This document shows, in pieces, positions 1-5,097 of a stretch of DNA of 8,764 nucleotides (the first letter of the stretch is position 1; every line of letters starts with the position of its first letter). Position numbers and translations under genes: made by a program. Below the pieces are notes generated by a model that was given only the letters and a program-made list of their open reading frames with translations, did not search any database and was not told the origin of the DNA. The DNA comes from JAPYTU01 sp036166735 (GTDB lineage: Bacteria > Bacteroidota > Bacteroidia > Cytophagales > MED-G16). The DNA lies in assembly GCA_036166735.1 (NCBI GenBank), contig JAYZHG010000073.1:1-8764 (forward strand), read 5' to 3'.

Positions 1-55
1 AAAAAATAGTTAATAAAATTAATTAAATCTTAAAAAAATAATTAATATTTGTCTC

Positions 56-331
56 ATGAAACAAATTTATACTAAACCTATTTCTTTTTATAACAAAAAA
101 AGATCCTTTTGTTATTTTTATTTTAACAACAAAAGAATAAAAATATACAATGGAAAATGTCTAAATAAAAACATATATCCAAACAAAGAAAAAGGTAAAA
201 AAGAAACTATTAATTCACTAAATAAACTAAGATCCTTATTAGGCGATGAATTAAAAAATAATTGGATACCTGAAAGCACCAAAATTACTTATGAACAAGA
301 ATTTAAAACAAATCTTAAAACATTAAAAAAA
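56..331 (+). other. Segment resembling the N-terminal arm-type DNA-binding region of a tyrosine recombinase, in frame with nagB
   Basis: Residues 1-92 of the nagB product are not part of NagB, whose homology begins near FKERINIKFFE (100-110). The segment has YFYFNNKRIKIYNGKCL (20-36), NIYPNKE (39-45), a Leu-rich helix ending in LKNNWIPE (66-73), then ITYEQEFKTNLK (77-88). This order recalls Bacteroidetes integrases: an arm-type strand pair with a basic 'NGKR' turn, a helix ending in a 'GWNP'-like motif, then the start of the core-binding domain. The match is from memory of the family, not a search. No recombinase catalytic domain (R...HxxR...Y) follows, so only the head is present. A clade-specific NagB extension is the main alternative. 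Confidence 0.4.
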
Positions 332-2323
332 ATTGATTATGAAGGAAGCATATTTAAAGAGAGAATAAACATAAAATTCTTTGAACATCAACGATTAGGA
401 TCAATAGAAGTAGCAAAAGAAATAGCGAAAACTATAAAAAGGACACAATTCTTAAACAAAAATTGTGTTTTAGGACTAGCAACAGGATCTTCTCCTATTG
501 ACACCTATAGTAATCTGGTTAGAATGCACAAAGAAGAAGGGTTAAGTTTTAAAAACGTAATAACATTTAACCTTGATGAATACTTAGAAATGAATCCCAA
601 TTCTATCCATAGCTACCATTACTTTATGCATGAACATTTATTTAACCATATCGATATAAAAAAAGAAAATATTCATATTCCAAAAGGAAATATCAGGGAA
701 TCAGAAATACAAAAACATTGCATACAATACGAAAAAAAAATAGAAAAAGCTGGTGGAATTGATCTTCAATTACTTGGAATAGGACGGAATGGTCACATTG
801 GTTTTAATGAACCTGGATCATTAGAATCATCAATAACAAGAAAAGTAACTATTGAAAATAAGACAAGAGTTGATGCATCACCTGAGTTTGGAGGTATCGA
901 AAATGTTCCAAAACAAGCAATATCTATGGGTATAAACACCATTTTAAATGCTAAAAAAATTATTCTAATTGCATGGGGAGAAAATAAAAGAAAAGTTGTT
1001 AAAAAAGCTGTAGAAAAACAGATAAATGATTTGATTCCCGCATCATTTCTTCAAAATCATAATAACACAAAATTTGTTTTAGATAGTGAATCTGCAGCAG
1101 ATTTAAACAGATTTACATGTCCTTGGCTATATACAGACGTTGGAAATTATTTAAGTAAAATATTATCTTCAGGACAAGTTGGATGGGATAAAAAATCAAT
1201 AAAAAAAGCAGTCATATGGCTGTCCATTAAAAAAAACAAACCCATTTTATTACTAACAGATGAAGATTATAATGAAAATGGAATGAGTGAAATTTTTGAT
1301 AAATATAAATCAGCTTATTTAACAAACATTTTAGTTTTTAATATGCTTCAACATACTATAACAGGTTGGCCTGGTGGTAAACCAAACGCTGATGACTCTC
1401 AAAGACCAGAGAGAGCCTCCCCTAAAAAGAAAAGAGTTATTATTTTTTCTCCTCATCCCGACGATGACGTCATCTCAATGGGCGGCACATTCGATAGATT
1501 AATACAACAAGGACACGATGTCCACGTAGCATACCAAACATCTGGAAATATTGCAGTTAAGGATAGTGATGTACTTGAAATCACTGAATTTATTAAGAGG
1601 TTGGTAAATAATTTATCTAAAGATGATTTTAATAAATTAACGAACCAAAATATAATAAATGATAGCCACGTAAACATGGGGATTAATTTTCACAACACAG
1701 TTAAAAACTTATTTAAGAAAAAAATTAATTTAGAAGAATATAAAGCACTAAACAAAATCAAAGGTTTAATTAGACAATCAGAAGCATTTCAAGGATGCAA
1801 GCAGTTAGGTTTAAGCGATGAAAATAAAATTCATTTTCTTAATTTGCCATTTTATCAGACAGGCAGAATCAAAAAGAAAGACATTTCAACTCAGGATATT
1901 CATATAGTAAAAAATCTAATAGAAACAGTAAAACCTCATCAAATATATGCTGCAGGAGATTTAAATGATCCTCATGGAACTCACAGATTATGCCTAAGAG
2001 CAATATATAGATCAATTGATATATTAAAATCAAAATCATTTATGAAAAGGTGCAATGTTTGGCTTTACAGGGGAGCATGGAAAGAATGGAAAACATATGA
2101 TATTGATATGGCTGTACCACTAAGTCCAGACCAGATTTTAAAAAAACGTAGAGCTATATTCAAACACAAATCCCAAAAAGATACCGTAGCCTATCCTGGT
2201 GATGATTTAAGGGAATTTTGGCAAAGGGCAGAAGATAGAAACAAAAGAACAGCTAAATTCTATTCTAATTTAGGATTCGCAAAATATGCAGCTATGGAAG
2301 CATTTAAAAGATATAGATTTTAA
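56..2323 (+). CDS. nagB: Glucosamine-6-phosphate deaminase fused to a PIG-L/LmbE deacetylase-like domain, with an unusual N-terminal extension
   Basis: The NagB domain (about residues 103-355) should convert glucosamine-6-phosphate to fructose-6-phosphate and ammonia in the cytosol. Visible motifs are the phosphate loop LGLATGSSP (139-147), FNLDEY (171-176) with catalytic Asp174, and GIGRNGHIGFNEP (241-253) with His247 and Glu252. A linker holding HTITGWPGGKPNADD (433-447) leads to a PIG-L domain (about 458-755) with zinc motif SPHPDDD (465-471) and a second motif, HGTHR (640-644). This two-domain form is common in Bacteroidetes; to my knowledge the C-terminal activity is untested, and an N-acetyl-amino-sugar deacetylase is an inference. 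At 755 aa it exceeds the usual ~640-670 because residues 1-92 are extra. ATG 56 is the only ATG before the NagB domain, and an in-frame TAA lies at 20-22, so no longer start exists. No internal ATG/GTG/TTG start precedes the domain. No Shine-Dalgarno is seen. The identification is firm; the start is less so. Confidence 0.93.
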   Translation: MKQIYTKPISFYNKKRSFCYFYFNNKRIKIYNGKCLNKNIYPNKEKGKKETINSLNKLRSLLGDELKNNWIPESTKITYEQEFKTNLKTLKKIDYEGSIFKERINIKFFEHQRLGSIEVAKEIAKTIKRTQFLNKNCVLGLATGSSPIDTYSNLVRMHKEEGLSFKNVITFNLDEYLEMNPNSIHSYHYFMHEHLFNHIDIKKENIHIPKGNIRESEIQKHCIQYEKKIEKAGGIDLQLLGIGRNGHIGFNEPGSLESSITRKVTIENKTRVDASPEFGGIENVPKQAISMGINTILNAKKIILIAWGENKRKVVKKAVEKQINDLIPASFLQNHNNTKFVLDSESAADLNRFTCPWLYTDVGNYLSKILSSGQVGWDKKSIKKAVIWLSIKKNKPILLLTDEDYNENGMSEIFDKYKSAYLTNILVFNMLQHTITGWPGGKPNADDSQRPERASPKKKRVIIFSPHPDDDVISMGGTFDRLIQQGHDVHVAYQTSGNIAVKDSDVLEITEFIKRLVNNLSKDDFNKLTNQNIINDSHVNMGINFHNTVKNLFKKKINLEEYKALNKIKGLIRQSEAFQGCKQLGLSDENKIHFLNLPFYQTGRIKKKDISTQDIHIVKNLIETVKPHQIYAAGDLNDPHGTHRLCLRAIYRSIDILKSKSFMKRCNVWLYRGAWKEWKTYDIDMAVPLSPDQILKKRRAIFKHKSQKDTVAYPGDDLREFWQRAEDRNKRTAKFYSNLGFAKYAAMEAFKRYRF

Positions 2324-2326
2324 AGC

Positions 2327-2342
2327 AGTTGTGGCAACAACT
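2327..2342. terminator. Small hairpin after nagB, possible weak or bidirectional terminator
   Basis: AGTTGT and ACAACT form a perfect 6-bp stem around a 4-nt GGCA loop, starting 3 nt after the nagB stop. It lies between convergent nagB and the tRNA-Phe gene, where a shared terminator would be expected. No run of T follows on either strand and the stem is short and A/T-rich, so it may be chance. Confidence 0.25.
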
Positions 2343-2389
2343 TCAGCAATAATGCCAAAAATTAAGTAAATCCATTTCATAATAGGTAG

Positions 2390-2462
2390 TGGTGCTGGGT
2401 GGACTCGAACCACCGACTCACGGATTTTCAGTCCGATGCTCTACCACCTGAGCTACAGCACC
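2390..2462 (-). tRNA. tRNA-Phe (anticodon GAA)
   Basis: Read on the minus strand, this 73-nt sequence folds as a full cloverleaf. It has a perfect 7-bp acceptor stem (GGTGCTG/CAGCACC), D-arm GCTC-AGGTGGTA-GAGC, anticodon loop CTGAAAA with GAA (plus-strand 2427-2429), a 5-nt variable loop, T-stem GGTGG/CCACC with loop TTCGAGT, and discriminator A at 2390. The outermost anticodon-stem pair (27:43) is T:T; the other four pairs are good. CCA is not encoded, since CTA follows the discriminator. It is convergent with nagB and divergent from the Fe-S operon. No copy of its 3' end, such as an att duplication, is seen elsewhere in the window. Confidence 0.97.
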
Positions 2463-2476
2463 TAAATAAATCGATG

Positions 2477-2507
2477 CAAACCTACAGAAATATAAAATTC
2501 TTGCAAA
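2477..2507 (-). promoter_or_regulatory. Bacteroidetes-type promoter for tRNA-Phe
   Basis: On the minus strand TAGGTTTG (2484-2477) matches the Bacteroidetes -7 element TAnnTTTG exactly. A -33 element TTG (within TTTTG, 2508-2504) lies 19 nt upstream of it, within the known spacing. The -7 element ends 14 nt before the mature tRNA 5' end, leaving room for a short leader. Functional use is inferred. Confidence 0.6.
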
Positions 2508-2512
2508 ATTAT

Positions 2513-2520
2513 TATTTTTG
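2513..2520 (+). promoter_or_regulatory. Possible -7 element for the Fe-S/OmpA operon
   Basis: TATTTTTG matches TAnnTTTG and ends 19 nt before the ATG at 2540, a sensible position for a short leader. No TTG is found at 19-21 nt upstream, so only half of the promoter is supported. It lies beside the minus-strand tRNA promoter, so the two transcription units would diverge from about 40 bp of DNA. Confidence 0.3.
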
Positions 2521-2539
2521 AAATTGTATCATTGCTATA

Positions 2540-3841
2540 ATGAATCTATTGAGTCAATTAATTTTTGTGTTAATTATAATTTTTTTTATTATAATAATAA
2601 GAAAGAGGGTACTTACTATAAGAAGAAATATATTACTTGGAAAAAAAGAGCACAAAGTAACTACCAATAAAAAAACAAGAATCAGAAATCTTATTCTTAT
2701 TGCTTTTGGACAACAAAAAATGTTTAAAAAATTTATTCCTGCATTTTTACATCTTTTTCTATACATAGGCTTTATCATAATAAATATTGAAATATTAGAA
2801 ATATTAATTGATGGAATAATTGGAAATCACAGAACATTTGCTGTGCTAGGACTACCCTATTATAATATTTTTATATCATTTATTGAATTTCTTGTTGTCA
2901 CCGTTTTAATTTCCTGTACTATCTTATTAATTAGAAGAAATCTTCTTGGTATTAAGAGATTTAAAAGTATTGACTTAAAAGGATGGCCAGCAATTGATGC
3001 CAACATCATTCTTATCATAGAAATAGTTTTAATGGTTGCCATACTTACCATGAACTCTACTGATTTAATACTTCAAACCCTAAATCATGAAGGGTACATA
3101 GAAACTGGAAATTTTTATTTTTCAAATAAATTAAAATTCCTTTTTGTGAATTTCTCACCAACAAATTTAGTCCTCCTAGAAAGAGCTTCATGGTGGATTC
3201 ACATAATATTAATTTTGAGCTTTGCCGTCTACATAACATATTCAAAACATTTACACATATTTTTAGCATTTCCAAATATCTACTACTCAAAGGATGATCC
3301 ATTGTCTAAAATTGAAAATATGCCTTCTATAACCGAAGAAATAAAATCTATGATGGGACAAGAAACTTCAACAAACGTAATTCCACCTACTCGATTTGGA
3401 GTAAAAGACATCGAAGATTTATCTTGGAAAAATATTTTAGAAGCTTACTCATGTTCAGAATGTGGAAGATGTACTAGTGAATGCCCACCAAATATTACAG
3501 GAAAAAAGCTTTCTCCAAGAAAAATTATGATGGATGTAAGAGATAGGGCAGAAGAAGTAGGAAAATCTCTAGACAATAAAAAATCAACAAATACAAAATC
3601 ATTATTTTCTGACTACATCTCCAAAGAAGAAATTTTTGCATGTACATCATGTAATGCTTGTGTAGAAGCGTGTCCAATCAATATAAATCCTCTAGAAGTA
3701 ATTCTAGAATTAAGAAGATTTAGTGCGCTTGAAGAATCCAGCTCCCCTAGTGAATGGAATGATATGTTTCAAAATATAGAAACGAATTATTCGCCGTGGA
3801 AATTTCCAATTGATGATAGGTTTAATTGGTCAAAAGAATAA
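2540..3841 (+). CDS. Membrane Fe-S oxidoreductase subunit: NarI-like heme-b membrane domain plus two [4Fe-4S] motifs
   Basis: This 433-aa protein should pass electrons between a soluble partner and the membrane quinone pool. About five hydrophobic helices are visible (about 5-20, 66-90, 106-131, 152-171, 213-234). Candidate heme-b ligands are His71 (AFLHLFLYIGF), His98, His221 (WWIHIILI), His237 and His239 (SKHLHIFLAFPN). The cytoplasmic C-terminal part carries two ferredoxin-type motifs: Cys305, 308, 311 and 315 (CSECGRCTSECPP), and Cys368, 371, 374 and 378 (CTSCNACVEACPI). The layout matches the membrane and dicluster half of GlpC/HdrD- and EMO-like oxidoreductases. The CCG half is the next gene, 3 nt downstream, so the two probably form one complex. 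The electron donor cannot be read from sequence; ETF is my leading inference. The start is chosen as the first ATG, which directly begins the first membrane helix. Confidence 0.88.
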   Translation: MNLLSQLIFVLIIIFFIIIIRKRVLTIRRNILLGKKEHKVTTNKKTRIRNLILIAFGQQKMFKKFIPAFLHLFLYIGFIIINIEILEILIDGIIGNHRTFAVLGLPYYNIFISFIEFLVVTVLISCTILLIRRNLLGIKRFKSIDLKGWPAIDANIILIIEIVLMVAILTMNSTDLILQTLNHEGYIETGNFYFSNKLKFLFVNFSPTNLVLLERASWWIHIILILSFAVYITYSKHLHIFLAFPNIYYSKDDPLSKIENMPSITEEIKSMMGQETSTNVIPPTRFGVKDIEDLSWKNILEAYSCSECGRCTSECPPNITGKKLSPRKIMMDVRDRAEEVGKSLDNKKSTNTKSLFSDYISKEEIFACTSCNACVEACPININPLEVILELRRFSALEESSSPSEWNDMFQNIETNYSPWKFPIDDRFNWSKE

Positions 3842-3844
3842 ATT

Positions 3845-4615
3845 ATGAAAGTCAATACAATTCAAAATTTTATAGAATCTAATAGTAATCCAGAAATATT
3901 ATTTTGGGTTGGATGTGCAGGATCTTTTGATGAACGTTATAAAAAAGTCACTAAAGCTTTTATAAAAATATTAAACAAATTAGAAGTTGATTATGCGGTT
4001 CTTGGAAAAGAAGAAGGTTGTACCGGAGACCCTGCAAGAAGAGCAGGAAATGAATATTTATTTCAAATGCAAGCATTGAATAATATTTCAACACTAAACC
4101 AATACAACATAAAAAAAATAGTAACTACATGCCCTCACTGCTTTAACACTTTAAAAAATGAATATCCAGAATTAGGCGGCAATTATAATGTAATCCATCA
4201 TACCGAATTTTTAAATGAACTTCTTGATAAAGGAAAAATAATAACAAAAAAAACGAATCAAAAAATAACTTATCATGATTCGTGTTACCTAGGAAGAGGA
4301 AATAAAATTTATGAGGCTCCAAGATCAATAATTAATTCCATTTCAAAAAATCTAATTGAAATGAAAAGAAATAAAGAAAAAGGATTGTGCTGTGGGGCTG
4401 GAGGAGCACAAATTTTTAAAGAATCGGAAAATGGAACTGCAGAAATAAATATCGAAAGAATTAAAGAAGTTGAAAATTCAAATGCTGAAACTGTCGTATC
4501 AGCTTGCCCATTTTGTTTAACCATGATAAATGATGGCATAAAGGGAAAAGAGATAGATTCAAAAATACAAATTAAAGATATAGCAGAATTACTTGAAGAA
4601 AATTTAAATAACTAG
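3845..4615 (+). CDS. (Fe-S)-binding protein with two CCG (cysteine-rich) domains, HdrB/GlpC/LutA-like
   Basis: This 256-aa soluble protein has two cysteine-rich domains of the heterodisulfide-reductase B type. The first has Cys24 (WVGCAGSFDE), Cys59 (EEGCTGDPARR) and Cys96/Cys99 (CPHC). The second has Cys147 (HDSCYLGR), Cys182-Cys183-Gly (LCCGAGGA) and Cys221/Cys224 (CPFC). The second matches the full CX(n)CCGX(n)CXXC signature. The first has CTG for CCG, as I recall for this Bacteroidetes family, so it may bind a different or no cluster. Such domains hold noncubane Fe-S clusters at the active or docking end of Hdr-like enzymes. It follows the dicluster membrane gene by 3 nt and is the natural partner subunit. 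There is no FAD-binding HdrA-like gene in the window. Lactate-utilisation LutA is a weaker alternative, since no LutB/LutC genes follow. Confidence 0.88.
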   Translation: MKVNTIQNFIESNSNPEILFWVGCAGSFDERYKKVTKAFIKILNKLEVDYAVLGKEEGCTGDPARRAGNEYLFQMQALNNISTLNQYNIKKIVTTCPHCFNTLKNEYPELGGNYNVIHHTEFLNELLDKGKIITKKTNQKITYHDSCYLGRGNKIYEAPRSIINSISKNLIEMKRNKEKGLCCGAGGAQIFKESENGTAEINIERIKEVENSNAETVVSACPFCLTMINDGIKGKEIDSKIQIKDIAELLEENLNN

Positions 4616-4617
4616 TT

Positions 4618-5097
4618 ATGTATATTTCTTACGATAATATTTCTTCTAAATCAAAATCTTGGATATATATTCTATCTAAAAATATCGACAAAAACATTCT
4701 TTTAGATTTAAATACATTTCTAATTAAAATATGTGAAAATTGGAAATCACATGGTCAAATTACAAAAGCATCTTATGTGATTTCACATAATAAATTTATT
4801 ATATTATTTGCAGAAGATAATAACTTAATCAGTGGTTGTTCTATTGATAAATCAAATAAAGAACTAAGAAAAAAATTGAATCAACTAAAAATAGATTTAC
4901 TACCTAACTCTAAAATAGGTATCTTTAAAAAAGATAAAATTGAAATTTTTAAAAAAATAGATTTAATTAAATTAATTAAAAATAAAAAAATACTTTTATC
5001 TCAAAATATGATTAATACAACAATTAATAATAAAGAATCGTTTGAAAAAAAATGGATTTTACCTTTAAAAAATTCATGGATTACTAAATTTTTATAA
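4618..5097 (+). CDS. Uncharacterised Bacteroidetes protein, often mislabelled 'ABC transporter ATPase'
   Basis: This 159-aa protein has no signal peptide or membrane helix. It matches, from memory, a short Flavobacteriia family whose database name is 'ABC transporter ATPase'. That name is unsupported here: no Walker A, Walker B or ABC signature is present. Family landmarks are the N-terminal SWIYILS (14-20), NWKSHGQITKASY (41-53), NKFIILF (58-64), SGCSIDKS (72-79) and a C-terminal KKWILPLKNSWITKF (144-158). The central Cys75 in SGCSID and His45 are the most suggestive residues for chemistry or metal binding, but no function is known to me. It starts 2 nt after the Fe-S gene stop, and its own stop overlaps the next ATG by 1 nt, so it is translationally coupled to both. 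The link to Fe-S electron transfer or the envelope is inferred from context only. Confidence 0.85.
   Translation: MYISYDNISSKSKSWIYILSKNIDKNILLDLNTFLIKICENWKSHGQITKASYVISHNKFIILFAEDNNLISGCSIDKSNKELRKKLNQLKIDLLPNSKIGIFKKDKIEIFKKIDLIKLIKNKKILLSQNMINTTINNKESFEKKWILPLKNSWITKFL

Noticed and set aside
44..51. AATATTTG just before the nagB ATG as a -7 promoter element
   Set aside because: It has a mismatch to TAnnTTTG, no TTG at the right upstream distance, and only 4 nt to the ATG, which would force a leaderless transcript.
776..814. Asn245 in place of the catalytic Asp of E. coli NagB (GIGRNGH versus GVGNDGH)
   Set aside because: Asn or Thr at this place is normal in Bacillus and Bacteroidetes NagB enzymes as I recall them, so this is not a sign of inactivation.
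2390..2462. tRNA-Phe as the attachment site of the element that left the recombinase-like segment at 56-331
   Set aside because: No direct repeat of the tRNA 3' end is visible anywhere in the window, and intact nagB lies between the two.
1453..3302. Open frames of 63-81 codons on the minus strand opposite nagB and the membrane Fe-S gene, and similar ones elsewhere in the window
   Set aside because: They lie wholly or almost wholly antisense to well-supported genes, resemble no family, and are expected by chance opposite A/T-rich coding DNA.
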